The position numbers and the translations under genes are program-made. Source: Erigeron canadensis (lineage: Eukaryota; Streptophyta; Magnoliopsida; Asterales; Asteraceae). Taken from it: a stretch of DNA of 64,000 bases. The notes under the pieces were generated by a model. The model was not told the origin of the DNA and made no database searches. It saw only the letters and a list, made by a program, of their open reading frames with translations. This document shows positions 24,901-39,100 of the stretch, in pieces; within the stretch, counting starts at the first letter, position 1; every line of letters starts with the position of its first letter. Location of the stretch: NCBI RefSeq assembly GCF_010389155.1, contig NC_057762.1, positions 37,322,055-37,386,054 on the forward strand. Direction: 5' to 3'.

Positions 24901-26677
24901 TATATGTGATCAACTTTTCTATATTGTCCCTAATTATGAAATTTAAGACATTCAACATCAAACTATGTCACTCTTAATCATAAACCACATCTGTCTAGAA
25001 TAAAAACTAATGAATATTTATTTTAAAGAAAAGAGTAACAAATGTTATACTAGGACAAGCAACCATATCTTTTGACCCAAAGAAATATTTGTAAATGTCA
25101 AATTATGATACCTAATGATTACCTTGGGATATTGCGTTTCTGTTTGTAGCTACTCATAATGAAAAGGGATTTTGTTTTTTTTCTTTTTTTATAAAACTAG
25201 GGAGTAAATGATATCCATAACCTTTTGATTTTGCTTTTGCAATGTTTCTTGTTTTTTGTTAGTCTTGGGTGTTGAACTGATACAATCTTAAATCATTTAG
25301 TGCTTGCCTTTGTCTTTTTAGGAATGAAATTTATACAACAAAATCTGCAATATTTATAGCTTGTTATTTTAACTTTAACTAAGGTTTTCAAAAATCTTTT
25401 AAATCGCTGTGAACGCCATCTTTGGTTTCACAACAAATTAAATCTGATATAATACTATCTTATCATGTAATTGAGTAATTATGAAAATAGTATATTAATA
25501 AAAAAAATTCGATTATAACTTTTAGTCAAAATATTTTAAGCATATATATATATATATATAAGTTTTTGTTTTTAACTTGTATAAAAACGTAACAAAACTG
25601 AACAAAGTGATAAATGAAAATTATCGAAAAATAATACGAAGTATATAAATTTACTTACTTACGTTAGTATATGTGAAATTTGACGTGATGACATTCTATC
25701 AAGGTCAACGTGATAGTCACATATAGTGCATAAACTGTATTAAAGATCGCACATAATATATATTTTAAAAAAATTCCTGTCATATTTATACTGTCTTTTC
25801 TTCAAAAGAAGCTATATAGATTTAGGATGCTTTACTCTTTTTAGCCATATAAAGCACTCCTTTTAGGCTTTAACATTCTAAAGCAAACATGACTTATGAT
25901 TAATTAAGATTTTTTTATATTATTATTCTGTCATTGAGGTGTTAGATTTGCTTTTGGACCCAAGTTTCCATAGATAAAGTATTTGGTCATGGGGTTGTCA
26001 GGTCAGAATAATTTACTTTTTTAAGTTTATAATATATATAGTCATTTTAAAGTAGTTTCAATGTTTTTGATGAAAAAAAAGTTAATGTTTTTATGATACT
26101 AATAACAATACATGGTTTTGGTTTTTTTTGTAAGGTGGGTAATGAACTTGGAGCTGGGAGGCCAAACAAGGCAAAACTAGCTGCACTAGTCGCGTTATCG
26201 TGTGCCTTCATAGTTGGCTTCATCAATGTCGTTTGGACAATAGTTTTCCGAGACAAATGGAGTGCTTTGTTCACCAAAGACCGCATGCTTCAATCACTAG
26301 TGTCATCCGTCATGCCCATTATGGGCCTATGTGAGCTCGGTAATTGCCCTCAAACCACAGGTTGTGGGATCCTTCGTGGAACAGCCAGACCAGCGGTTGG
26401 TGCCCGCATCAACCTTGGGTCCTTTTACTTTGTGGGCACCCCTGTGGCTGTTGGGCTAGCCTTTTATTACAAAGTTGGGTTCATTGGTTTGTGGATTGGG
26501 CTCTTATCTGCCCAATTTGCTTGTGTGGTTTCGGTTTTGTATTCAGTACTTGTTCAAACAGATTGGGAAGGTGAGGCTTTGAGAGCCGAAAAGCTAACAA
26601 ATAACAGTACTAGTGTGTTGGAGATGGCCAAGGGAAGTAACGACGCTAGTGATGATGAAAACGGTTCGTTGATATGA
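21922..26677 (+). CDS. DTX54: MATE-family efflux transporter, DTX54-like (4 predicted exons, about 502 aa)
   Basis: Multi-antiporter membrane carrier that exports organic compounds in exchange for H+ or Na+; the substrate is unknown. Main exons are 22384-23256 and 26135-26677 (stop TGA). They carry about 12 hydrophobic segments and clade motifs [60 protein letters not shown] and [18 protein letters not shown]. From memory the closest family member is Arabidopsis DTX54. Two small in-phase 5' exons are predicted: 21922-21960 (starts MKSQKNF) and 22170-22223 (ends MKTFTTTQ), both with GT donors and AG acceptors. If they are wrong, translation would begin at the ATG at 22387. The 2.9-kb intron 23257-26134 separates the halves at R|VGNELG. 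The short hydrophilic C-terminus ends near residue 502. The reading frame is intact. Confidence 0.9.
23257..26134 (+). other. Large intron of the MATE gene
   Basis: AT-rich with simple AT repeats near 24066-24082 and 25543-25560 and no ORF of note. A sequence near 24100-24250 repeats the themes GTAAAGTTGGAA/AACTTTATACGTGAAGTTGG and may be a small degraded MITE. Confidence 0.6.
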
Positions 26678-27290
26678 CCAAGTGATGAAATGACCCCAAC
26701 ATTATTGGCGCGTTTAATATAAGCTAGCTAGTAATCGTCATAGATATTTTTGGTAAGTTAACGTGACGATGAATCCTAACGGATATGTAATTTTTGTTGC
26801 TCTGTACATACTTTTGGATCAATGAAATGGCATTTTAGGTAGAGATTCGACTATATATCTATCTCATTTGCATATGTCGACATTATTGAATATTATTATA
26901 AAAAACTATTAGTATAGCACGACTAGAATTTAAACTGAGGACTTACCCAATGACCAAAGTGCATTGTATGAGTGTGCTAAACCGAATATATGTACGTGCT
27001 AATGCTATTCCATTATGGACGTTGATATTCTTTTAGTGGTGTTTTTAATTACAAATTTCAAATATAATCGGTCAAAAATTAACGACATAGAATCGAGGCT
27101 TTGATAAAATAATCCTTTTTTGGAGAACCACAATGGTCGGTCTTATTGCCCTTGTTAAATTTTCTATAAGCATATATCCCTTTAAAATAGGAATGGTATC
27201 GGTAATCCTAATAATATTATTATTAATCGTAACTAGTGTTGGCCGGGATAACAATCGAACGTACGCTTTAAAATCTTTGACCGATGAAAA
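26678..27290. other. 3' UTR of MATE gene and spacer
   Basis: An AATGAAATGG stretch near 26821 could serve as a polyadenylation region. The rest shows nothing recognisable. Confidence 0.4.
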
Positions 27291-27294
27291 AAAG

Positions 27295-27925
27295 ACTAAA
27301 ACTGTAGTATCATGAATCTTCAAAAATAAAACTTTTATGGTATACAAAAGTCTTAAAAAATTTAGTGTTTAAAGTGTGAAACCGTAAAACATTTTACCTT
27401 AAAAGTAATGATATAAATTAAAATAAAAACACAATGAAGACAAATGACATCTACACAACACACTTACTAAGAAATGAAAAAAAAAAAAAAAAAAAACCAA
27501 TCCGGCAGACAAACTACCTACTGAGTCAGCCGTGGATGGAGATGACAATCGTACATATGCTTTAATGTGGGTACATTAAAAATAATATTTCAACTGTTAC
27601 CATCGGAAAAAATTCTTTTATCATTAAACAATACAACGTAAAACTTAAAAAACAACTTTGGTGATGAATAAAAATTTCAAACTTTCTTGAAAAATAAAAA
27701 TTTTGACAATGAAAAAAACTAGACTAAAATTGTAGTACTATGAATCCTTAAAAATCAAACTTTAATGATAAAAATACAAAAGTCTTAAAAAAAAATTTGA
27801 TTGTTAAAGTGTGAAACCGTAAAACAATACTACCTTAAAAGTAATAATATAAATCAAAATAAAGACGCAATGAAAGGAAATGACATTTACACAACGCACT
27901 AAGGAATAAAAAAAAAAACAGACAG
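27295..27925. repeat. Diverged tandem duplication, offset about 425 bp
   Basis: The segment 27295-27505 (from AAAACTGTAGTATCATGAATC to an A-run) recurs at 27720-27925. Order and wording are shared: CAAAAGTCTTAAAAAA, AAAGTGTGAAACCGTAAAACA, ACCTTAAAAGTAAT, then the A-run. Identity is roughly 80% by eye. Non-coding. Confidence 0.65.
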
Positions 27926-27929
27926 GCCA

Positions 27930-30900
27930 GTTGCTCACCAAACTGCTTCACTGTTCACACAAAATCTTTTTCACTGTTCATACGAAATCTTTTTATATAA
28001 GTTATAATTATAATTATAATAATAGACATGATATTCAATATATTTGATGATGTGACAAATCACAACATATGAATAGTGGATAGTATAACAATACAATGGG
28101 TTTTCTTATACATATCCATACAATCATTCTATTAATTATCTCATATCATCACAACTTGTCACATTACATAATCATCATTTCTAAAAGTATTTAACTAATG
28201 TGGCATGTTTACTTTTCTTCAAATCATATTATAAACTACTAACATTTTTGGCTTTTCGGAAAAAGGCATATTATTTTTAGTATGGTGGGAATAACACATT
28301 TGTTCTTGAAAACTCATATTTAAGTTTTGCTAGTAATTTTTTCTTCAAGTAATGGATGACACCCGTCTTATATGAAAGAAAATAATAATATATAATCTTA
28401 AGAAAGATACGATTTACATAAAGTATCATGCATTAGGAAGACTATACACGTCAAAATGAAAGTATTAAAAAAAGGTTAATCATCATCTATTTTATTAGAA
28501 TTGAGAAGCAAAAGTGAGGGTATAACGTGGAAAGAGTTTATGGGTTTAATAGGTAAATGGAATGGAATGACAAAGATTTGCTTTATTGGAAGAACTGTCC
28601 AGATTTGTTGTAGGTAATGTCCAAATACTAATATTAATTTATGCTTCCACTACTGCCTTTTCTTTTGTTTTAACTTGTATCTCTTCACCATTATATGTTA
28701 TTGTTGGAATTTTTGTGTATAAAACCGGTTAAGAAATTAATGATCCGATAATTCTTTGAATTGTGGTGTTACTTTCTAAAAAACCTATTCGAGTCTATGT
28801 AATGGTACGATAATACAAAGAACATGGACGGCTCTTGGACAGGATAATAAAAAAGGTCTAAACTTAGGGCTCAAATTTGTGAAGGGCCCAATACAGTTTT
28901 ATTTTTAGTAGCCTAGTAGGTTTTATTGTTTTAAGCTCACATTAGATGCATAGTAGGTTTTATTGATTTAAGCCCGGAAAAATTTAATAGCCCCAGGAGA
29001 TAGTTTGCTTCGGAGATCTTTGAAACTTTCATTAAGCGTACCAACCTATATTAATTTGAGGAGAGCCTCAGGTTTTGTTAAAAATGTAATAAGACTATAT
29101 TAATTTGTTGAATACTTTATTGAATTATTTTAATCATTCTTATCTTTTATATTTTTGGAAATGTATGAATTATCGAGAGGTCTATCTTATATTATCTTAA
29201 CTGGAGCTACACTAAAGAGCCACCTAATCGAATAGATCCCCAAAGATCTGGATAGGAAAACTCAAGATATTTTTTTATATATATATAACTTATCATCGGC
29301 CATTGTTTTAGTTATTTTTTTTTTCTTTTTATCTTGAGCCTTGGAGGTTTTTCCTTTTTTCTTTCAAAAACAGTCATGACAAAAACTAATGTTTTTAATT
29401 TTGATGTAAATCAAGAACTCTTTTGCTTCGGAAGTATTTCTTGTGTGCCTTTCTCGTATGTATCAAGTTTTATACGTAGGACACCTAAAACAATGATGAT
29501 GGTAATAAATAGAAATAGCTTATTAGTCGTGGACGGTACCAAAGGGTGGCAAGAGAGGCCAATGCCTCTTTATTTTGCCATGAAATTTAAAATTAATCTA
29601 TGTTTTTTTAAACTTTATTCCATTTTAAAAAAAATTTATATAGATTTTCTTTTCCAGGCATTGTTACTAACGATCTACAAATCAATGAATCATGGGCCAT
29701 TAAAACTATGTTTAAAAATGCCAAATCAATCAATGATTTTCAATATTACAATTTCTTTCAAAATGTAAGAAACTTTTTGTAAGTGAAACCGTGACAATCA
29801 CCCTTTAGTCGTAGAGGTGTAAAAATGGGTTAGTCGACTAGTAGAATAGTAGAGACCTAGTAAGATAATTTTGTCTACACTGAATAGCATACCATATATC
29901 TGTAGGAAATTTCGTGGATCGATATAAAGTGCTTATACAATAGCATGTTAATGTTTAATGTTTCAATTATTAAACTTTATGTTCCAATAGATATTAATAC
30001 ATTTTGGCTATAACTTTGACCAACTTATTTTAACATGGCATCAAGGCTTGGAGGCTCGGAGGCCGCACACCATATAAGAGCATAGGGTATGGGACTTTGA
30101 TGCCGACCACGAATCCTATGTGGTTGTTCTATAAAGAACCTATAACCATACCATTTGTTTCGTTGTAGGTTTTTGGTTCTTCGTTCGGCAATTAAATGCC
30201 AGCCTTCAGTGTCCCTTTAATTTTTGTCTTCATATATGTTCTCTAGTTTTGAGATGATAAAATAATGATATTTAACAAGTAATATAAAGAAAAGCTGGGT
30301 CATTGGTCCACCCTTTTATGTTCAGATGTGAAATTATGAAATATGGATTCATATATGCACTAGTGACGTATTCTTTTATTTTTAATTTTAATTTCATTTT
30401 ATACAATAGAAAAAATTTATAAGATAAACCTTAAAATACCTATTATTTCTACAATGATAATAATTTGAAATTAAAAAGCATATACATTTAAGGTTTTTCT
30501 TATTAAATCATACTTAATCGTAAGAAATTTTCATTTTCTTAGACTTATTTATTTTATTACTAATAATGTATATTTTTTTTATATATTTGAATAAAAAGTT
30601 GCTTAAAAGATAATATAAGTATATTTTAAAGTAAAAAAGAAAAATAAAAAAGTAATATTCTGCGTTCTATATCGTTCTGCATCCATAACGGCTCAAAACT
30701 AATAAAATAATGAATGATGATATGGCGCTGAGGTGACGTTCTAGATGGTTCTTGATCCCTGAACCATACCTGATGCTCTATGCTATGTCGGGTCATGAGA
30801 TTAACCATGAAGCGGTGTCGATGGCCCCTATGGATCGTTGTGTGGGCGGGGAAAGGGGAGCTAATTCGGGATGAAAAAGGTGAGAAAATAGGTGATGGGT

Positions 30901-31440
30901 AAACGATGTGTATATATAACCCATTGGCGGTGATGGGGGGAGAAATGTAATGTTATGATCATCGTGGATATAGCTTTCACCACTTTTGAAATTGTATTAT
31001 TCCTTTCCTAGTGATGACACTTGGAGTAGCACATTAGGATCTCATCTCTTTTAGTAGGAATCCTATTGGCCATCTTTTATTTTCAGCATAAAAACCTTTT
31101 TTTTGGGACCATTGGCGATCGATCTCAAGTCATTCTAATTAACATAGTCTACTCTCAGTGCAATCTATGGTCCCCAATTATCCCTTTTCCTACAATCTCA
31201 AACTTTTTTTTTTTTTTGACAAATCCTACAATCTCAAACTAGCGTACTCAAGTGTGGCATTTCTTACCAAATCATAATAATCCATATGATGTTTTTATTG
31301 TATTTGAGATCTCTACCAATGCCACATTGCCATATATTTATTGCACTTCTTCTTTTCCAAAATCAATAACATGAGTTTTCAACGTGTCTTCCGTTATCTA
31401 TTGCTTCATTCACTTTCTGATCGACATAGGTAACATCCAT
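27930..31440. other. Intergenic AT-rich DNA without recognisable gene
   Basis: No supported ORF, RNA gene or bounded element. A 144-codon open frame at 29334-29768 has no ATG at its start, is Phe/Ile/Lys-rich and shows no domain. GC-richer islands at about 30040-30230 and 30690-30960 look like old repeat remains. Confidence 0.45.
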
Positions 31441-31449
31441 GTCGATTTT

Positions 31450-32430
31450 TGTACTTTATCAAACTAAACATATTTTACATATTTATAAAATCCTAGAGGT
31501 ATAATACCGAATAAATAACCCTTGATGAAAATTAACCATTGAAGACTTACGGGCATTCAAAGTAGACCATAAATTCATACCAAATTAAAGGGTAAGACCG
31601 AATCAGGTCTTAATCTTAAATTTTGGTATTAGAATAGTCATTTTAAGGTCTAAGTTGAACAACATTTATTTTACCAAACTAAGCATATTTATATATTTGT
31701 AAAGCCATAAGAATATAGTATAATACATTATCAAATAATTTCCAATAAAGTGTAACCAGTTGAGACTTACGTCCTCTTAAAGTAGGCCAAAAAGTCTTAC
31801 CAAAATTAAAGGGTAAGACCAAATTTGGTCTTCTGGTCTTACCCATTCACTTTCATATCGGAGTAGCTATTTTAAGGTGTAATTCGAACCACATTTACTT
31901 TATCAAACTAGGCATATTCTACATATTTATAGAGTCTTAGGGGTATAGTTTAATACCCCGTAAATAACATTCGATGAAACTTAACCATTTGAGACTTGCA
32001 GACCCTCAAACTATGTCATAAAGTCATTTCAAATTTAAAAGGTAAGACCAGATCTAGTCTTTCCATTCCATTTTGGTATCTGTATAGTTAATTCAAGTTT
32101 AGTTTGAACCATTTTGCTTTATCAAACTAGGCATACTCTACACATTTGTAAAGTCCCAAAGGTATAGTTTTATACTCAATAAATAACTTCCTTTAAAATA
32201 TTTTACCTCAAATTTAAACATCCTTAATGAAATTATGCATATTCTACGTATTTGTAGAAGGGAATGATATTAGTACCATAAGTTTTTGTTCATCTACCAC
32301 ATTTATGTATCATCAACTTGTATAGTGTATTGTAATGTTAGTACAATATGGTAGAATAATAAAAAACGATGGTACTAATATCATTTCTCATTTGTAAAGC
32401 TTAGACGTATAGTTTAATACCCCACAAGGA
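31450..32430. repeat. Tandem array, about four units of 215-230 bp
   Basis: The landmark TATCAAACTA(A/G)GCATA recurs at about 31457, 31672, 31901 and 32120, with a shortened copy near 32228. Each is followed by CATATTTATA/TTTGTA, a TATAGTTTAATACC segment, ATGAAAATTAACCATTGAGACTTAC and TTAAAGGGTAAGACC. The last unit is interrupted by a small inverted-repeat element (32270-32388). The units are diverged, so this is an old satellite-like array. Confidence 0.75.
32270..32388. mobile_element. Small MITE inserted in the tandem array
   Basis: GGGAATGATATTAGTACCAT on the left is mirrored by ATGGTACTAATATCATTTCT on the right. The flanks ATTTGTAG and ATTTGTAA look like a duplicated target within the array unit. 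Length is about 120 bp, with no coding capacity. Confidence 0.6.
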
Positions 32431-33195
32431 GACTCTTACTTGGTAAGAATTTGATCACTATGATACAACATTACAACCGCATATTTAGTCTCATCATGAT
32501 CGGCTAGTTTTTGTAAAATTTCAATCGACTAAAATAGTAAAACGCTCCATGTTACCTTTGAGTTTTGATGCTCAGTTTTCATGTCAAGAATGTTATTGTA
32601 ATCCTTTTGTTTCAATCATGGACATTGATACTTTGTTTTCTAGAATACAACCTTTAGACCATGATTTTTAACTCGTCTAAGTCCACCCAATCCGTTGTGC
32701 TATATCAGGCAAAATCACAGCAGTTGTTATTGCCTGACACAATCTCGAGTGGTTCAACATTTATAAAACTTGATACTTGGACCTTCACTAAATACCAGGA
32801 AACAATTTGGAAGCTGAATTGCAACAGGGTGAAGAAGATTACCAAATCATCCTTGTATAAGAAAAAAGTCTCGCTTGTGTAAAAATATGTTTAACTAGTG
32901 ACAATCAGACCTTAGGGACTTTATGCCATGTCAATTTCTCCAATAAAAAATATGTATAAAAAAGGACCACAAATCAGGGGCCTTATGGGTGAAACTATAG
33001 GAACAAATAAAAGCAAGTGTTCTTTAAAAATACAAAGGGGTTAAGGGGTTTATAGGAAACAAAACACAAAAAGAGTACAAATGCAGCCCTCTAAACGCCT
33101 ATCAATATCTTCATGGATCCTGCTGGTACCGTCTTGTCAGCAACCTCGTTATCTTCCAGATTTGATATTTGCAGCAAGTATATACTAAAGCTTAC
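32431..33195. other. Intergenic sequence and 3' UTR of the ORP gene
   Basis: The bases adjoining 33195 should be the ORP 3' UTR (minus strand). Nothing else recognised; the short ORF at 32661-32882 has no family features. Confidence 0.4.
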
Positions 33196-36100
33196 TCAGT
33201 CGAATGTTTGATCTGAAGAAAACTGTCCGAAAATATCAGGACATGAATCCCATTTAGCTTGTTCTCTGGCCTCCCAATAACCCCCAGTGTAAACAAAACT
33301 ATCACTTCCTTTATCTTTTGCAAACCACTGTGGCTTCCACCCACTCTCTTGCATTTTCCGTGCCTAAATCACATTTAAAGCAAACGTCAGGACAAAGAAA
33401 TAAATTACAGACCCGATTGATTTTTTGGTTAAGCTAGATGACTTCCTTTTTCCGACACCTAGAGCTCACTTCTTGTTTTGAAATTTTACACTTTGGTTTG
33501 GGAGTTTGTTATGAATAACTAAAGTCTGTTACTACTTTACTAATTTGATCTGAGTCTAGCCAAATACCAACACTAAACTACTAAAGTTCACATCCTATCC
33601 AAGTAAATCCAAACCGGAATGATAATTTTGAGCTTCTTCACTCAGATGATTGAAGGCCAATCCAAGTAAATCTAAACAAGAATATAGAAACTACTTTTAT
33701 AAATTTTTTCATACTAACAACTAAAAAATTCTCCCTATCTTTTCTAGTTTTTGTGCTACTAATAGTTTATTTGCACTTTCATCACAATCCTATGCAATGT
33801 AAACATGAATGATGGTGCTAACGAGGATTTACTGCTGAAGATGTCAGGTCAACTATATCATTCTTTATCTGTGATGTTTCTGGTTCATTCTCAAACATAG
33901 TTGTCAAAGGCGAAAACGAGCTCAAAGCGCAATGACCCCAAATGGGGCCTAGGCGGCAAAAAAAGCGCGGGCCCGAAAAAGAAAAAGCGCACTTAGGTAG
34001 AAACAAACCAATGTCATTCAAAATTTCAAATTACTAAATACCATTTAAATAAACCATTGCATTCAACCAAAAACTTCAAAAGAAATTGTTTAAACCAAAT
34101 TGTTCAATTTTAATTGAATTCAAAATTTCAAAGTCTTAATAATATAAAAATAGAAGAAACCTTAATTTTAGTTGAAAAAAATACTCTCTGATGAATGATG
34201 TTATTGATATATATGGAACAAAGATTCTTCTGATATCCCCATAATATACGTATGTTTTCTTTGACATGCATTATAAGCTCCTTGAAATACAAAGGGTTTA
34301 TTTATATGGAAAAGTGTAAACTGACACACAGCTAGTGGGCCATGGGCCCATGGTTTCAGGCGTTAAGGTTGGGCCTCGCCTGCACTTTGCGCCTAGGCGC
34401 TCACCTTTGACAACTATGTTCTCAGAAGACGTCAAAGTCGACTTTCCCTGCCTAGATTGATCTATAACATCTAATAATTTAGAAGAAAAGAAAAAGAACT
34501 TATCATATTTATCCCCTCTAAATTCCTATAATACAACAACGCTAACTTGGATTGCACTTTGCCATGTATATCATCTAGTCATACACCTGAATGCCAGGGC
34601 AAACAAACACACCCAATAAAGTGTCATTCAGAACATAAAGAGAAACCATATCTAATACAAGTAATTCCTTAAGCAAAAGCAGCAAAGATGTTTCTGCCAT
34701 TTCACTTTCTGGGAGCAGGGTTTCTTCTCTCCTTGAAAACTAGGAGAGCTAAATCTTCAAGTTTCTACAAAAACTAATCGTAAGGGAACTTCAGAAATTA
34801 ATCTTAGGAAAATGCTATATCGTCTAACAGCTACTGGCATAGTTACATTGACTTGTATGGGATTTGGGAGATTCTGCAGCTATTATTGTTTGATGGAGAT
34901 GTATAATGTTAATGAAGCAACCATGCACACTTCCAAATTATAGAATTAAATGGGAGTATCAAAAACTTCTAATGGATCTTCATTCGTAAGAACTTGCTTA
35001 ATTTTCTTGCAGCACACAGAGATTGAATAGAAATCCTCTTCAAAAACACATGGATCCTACATGTGAATAGGGCACACACATATATTCCAACTAGAACAAT
35101 GTCTGATATATAGGATGATTATCTAACTTTGGTTATCATCCTTACCTCTAGGTTCCATGCTTTTGTCCACTAAGAATTTTTTTAAGCTTTGCAACATGTT
35201 TTGAGCAATAAGGTCTATAATGCCATGAGCGGCCCTTTATTATTAAAACACACCAGGTACGATTTTTGACAAAAACCAATAGAACAGATTCGATTTTCAA
35301 GAGGCTGATATTATTGTTCGCCAGATATTATTTTTCACTCTTTTATTAATTAAGCTCAGCATAATGACAATACTTCCCATATTTTTATTAAATAAACGAT
35401 AATCATTACCTTCTCTAATAAATAGAAGTAAAACTTACCTAGTTAATTGACTACTGCCAATACTCCTACCCTCAGAAACAATTAAGTAATCAAGGTCTTA
35501 GTCCACATTCAGGAATCTTGATTCCCCCCCTTCCAACTCCGTATTGACAAAGTTGGCTCCTCCACATCATCATCCTTGAATAACCTGAGCAACCATGTCC
35601 CATGGTGAATTTCTCGTTGCATGTGTACTTTTGTAGTAGAAACCCCTGGTCTTCTGATTTAACAATCCTCCCAAGATGAACCCGGACGCCAGAAACTGTC
35701 CATTTACTTTCTTAGGTGGTGGGTGAGATGATTCTCCACGCCCTATAGCCCTTTAAGTTTCATATTCTCAATTTGAGCTACATTCATCACTTCCTTTAAC
35801 CCCCTTGGCTCCCAGCCTCCCACATTCTCGATATCACATGAATATCTTCAATTGTCTTGCAACAAATTTTATTGCCTTAGCCTTGTTAAATAAGCCATCA
35901 AAACGTCGTGCTAATAACTTGAATCCTTTTCATAATCCCCTGTCGCACTATTTATCTTGTTAGAGAGAAAAAACTGCTCCATTAGCTCACCTCAACATTC
36001 TTCCAACACAAGTTCTCGAAAATGATGACAATACATGAACTGGTGGCTTTCGGCCCAATGATACCATTTAATGCCTCCCCTTGCATGCAAAGTCCAACAT

Positions 36101-39100
36101 CCGTTGATTGAAAAATCAAAACGGATCAGATATACACTCCCATCTCCTAAAATGAGGCAAAAAAATGTGTCTGGTGCCATTTCTTCCCCCCTAATCGTAC
36201 GGAAGCTTGTATCCCCCTTGCCGTCTCTCAAAGATCTTGCCAGTCGTCACTCTACCATCGTCGGCACCAATAGCATAGCTCTGTCTCAGTCCATAGACAC
36301 GATGCACATCCACAAACCCTTTGTTTAATGATCGCACATAAACGGCCACCCCCCCCCCCCCACCACCACCACCACACCCACACCCAACAAAAGAAAAAAA
36401 TAAAATCCATCTTTATCACCGCAAATAAACTCCTATTTACATACCATAAACGGTAATCCCAATCTAACTAATATACTTAAACTTGTCTAATAACTTAAAT
36501 TAATTATCATATAATTAGCTGACTAATACTAATTTGCCCAAATAAGGATATTTTGTGAACTGATAGCTAAAATGAATTCAAGTTCTATCAAAACACAAAC
36601 AGGACAAACTTGTATACCTGTCTCTGACGCTGCTCTAATCTTAGCTTCTCTGCATTGGCCATTTCATACTCGCCATTTTCTAAACACCTTTGGTCTGGCC
36701 TTAGCCTTGAATCAGTAGGTGGAAGCTTCTCCTGAAACAGATAATAGAAGTTAATGCCAGACAACAATCTTAAAAAGGGAAAACATGAGAAGAAATTTTA
36801 CAATGTTATCGGAAACAAATGACTTCTGGATGCAACTGAGAGGACATAAATGTAATCAAAGAAATAGATTAAACAAAACCACATAGCTGAGTGTATATTT
36901 ACCTTTAATCCAGGGGTAAGCTCATTCAATGTAATAGCAAATCGGGTTAGATTATATCTAGTGGGAACCTTTGGAGGCTTGCTTCTTCTCCAGAGCAAAT
37001 GAGCATCCAAAAAGGGGTCACCTTTTCCCTTCCCAGAACAGTCTCCGTTCACAAAATGCATGCTCTCATCCCATTTTCCAATTAATGTTGCTGCAGTCTT
37101 TCCACTCCTATCTTGAACAACGCCTTGAACCTACATAAAGATTTAAATTAAAGTTCAGATCAGTGATGAAATGCATAATGATGAGACCCTATAAATAAAC
37201 TACGTCTAATTTAAACAAGTGATGCTTATACACTGCATGAAGAAGCTGCAGTATGAAACTAAAAATGACCAAGGGGCCAAACCTTAGCATGTTATCCAAA
37301 TAAAAGACGTAATAGTTCGCTCTTTATGAGTTTCCTTTTCGCATTCCAATTGTCAAAGAAGCAATATACTATTCATATAAGAATTTACATAAAATATCTT
37401 AAATTGATTATATTGATTAATGATAGAGGCTATGCCCTTAGAGAATATACAAATTACTGAGTTTTTGCTACATTCCAACTTACATCAGGAAAAGTTAGAA
37501 CATGCAAAATGCCAACTATGTAGACTGAAATTTAAAAGAACCCAATTACTCATGTGTCCAATAACAAACTGAAATTTCGATCTGCCAAGCCATAGAGGTA
37601 CAGAGCAACCTTGATGCATTGGTGTGTCAACTAGTCATATAATCTCATATAGAAATGACCTGAGGCCATGGGTTCAAGGGTAATATGACTATATGAGAAA
37701 TTCATGTTTAAGGATTTAATAAAAAACAATGACCTATTATGTACCAACTTATAGGAATATAAACACCAACTGAGATCACTTTCGTCACTAAAAAACAATA
37801 GGCAATTTCAAGAAGAAACTCAATAAGAAAGAATGTGGGGATTGGGATAAGTACTACAAACATACATGAATGAAAAGCTACAGATTAGGATCTAAAGCTT
37901 AAGCACAGATAAATAAAGAACACAGGATGAGAGGAGAGAGGCAAACATAACTTGCCCATTTTCAAAGTACTACACTAGAAGGCATTTAGAAAAACATCCC
38001 CTTCTCTCTGACATAATGAGGTACTTTTAAGTGAATAAGAAGATTCATCATATAGTCAAAGATTGGATGATCTAAATGTGTTAAAGAATCCTCATTTACA
38101 CGTGAAGGATTGGATGTACTACAATAGAAGGCATCATCAATAGTATCCTAAATGAGTCAACAAATCGAAAACTATGTAACCCTAATACTAAGCTAGTAAC
38201 TAGATGGTAATAAATTTCAACATATATCAAACCAAAATATTACATAAATTTATTTTTTTTCTTCAACGGCCATATTTACTCTACTCCTGATGCAAGGGAT
38301 TGAACCCTGGACTTACATCCAAGAGGCAAGAGCCTCTACCAAGTGTCCAAAGCAAGAAAACAAGATTTAAAAAAAAAAAAAGAACTGTCCAGATACTATA
38401 TTTATAAGTATGGCCATATCAAATGGATTCCAATCCATATGAAATTGTGAACTGCTCCATTAAATGACATTAAGATGGCCATTTGCCATTACATAATAGA
38501 AAGGTAAACCCTAGAACAACAGCAGAAAGAGAAAAACCTGATGCGGGTTACGCTCAATGATGGACTGCTCCTTGAATTTCAGCTTGCAGGAATAATTCTG
38601 GTTTCCTTGGATACGCATTGTGCCATAATGATCACAATACAATTTCCCCAGTATAAGGTTGTAAATGGATGTTGTAACCTGCAAGAAGATTTAGCATGAG
38701 ATGAATCTTCGAAAGGATTAGCAATATGACATAAACATTTACGCGGTACCTTACTCCATTGAAAAACTTCACCATCATCGAACTTTAGAGTTAAAACCCC
38801 AACAGGGTCAAGCTGAATTGAACGACCCCAAAATTTGCTTTTCAGGTTGCTATCTCCCCAAAATGTCCATCCATTACCCTCACAATGACATGCTACAATC
38901 ATCGGGTGATGACTCACCTGTTGCAAGAGTAAACCAAGTAATTGGAAGAATTCATCATGATATTCCACACTAAAAGAACAGAGAATCCGACAAAATTAAA
39001 ATTTAATCATGATAAGGAAAATGAATATTCATGGTCTTAGAAAGAAGCAAACCTTCTCAGAAAAAAACCGCAGTCCTTTATCTGGATAATCTGCCTCGTA

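Noticed and set aside
29334..29768. 144-codon open frame in intergenic DNA
   Set aside because: Begins with TTG, strongly AT-driven composition, no domain or splice context.
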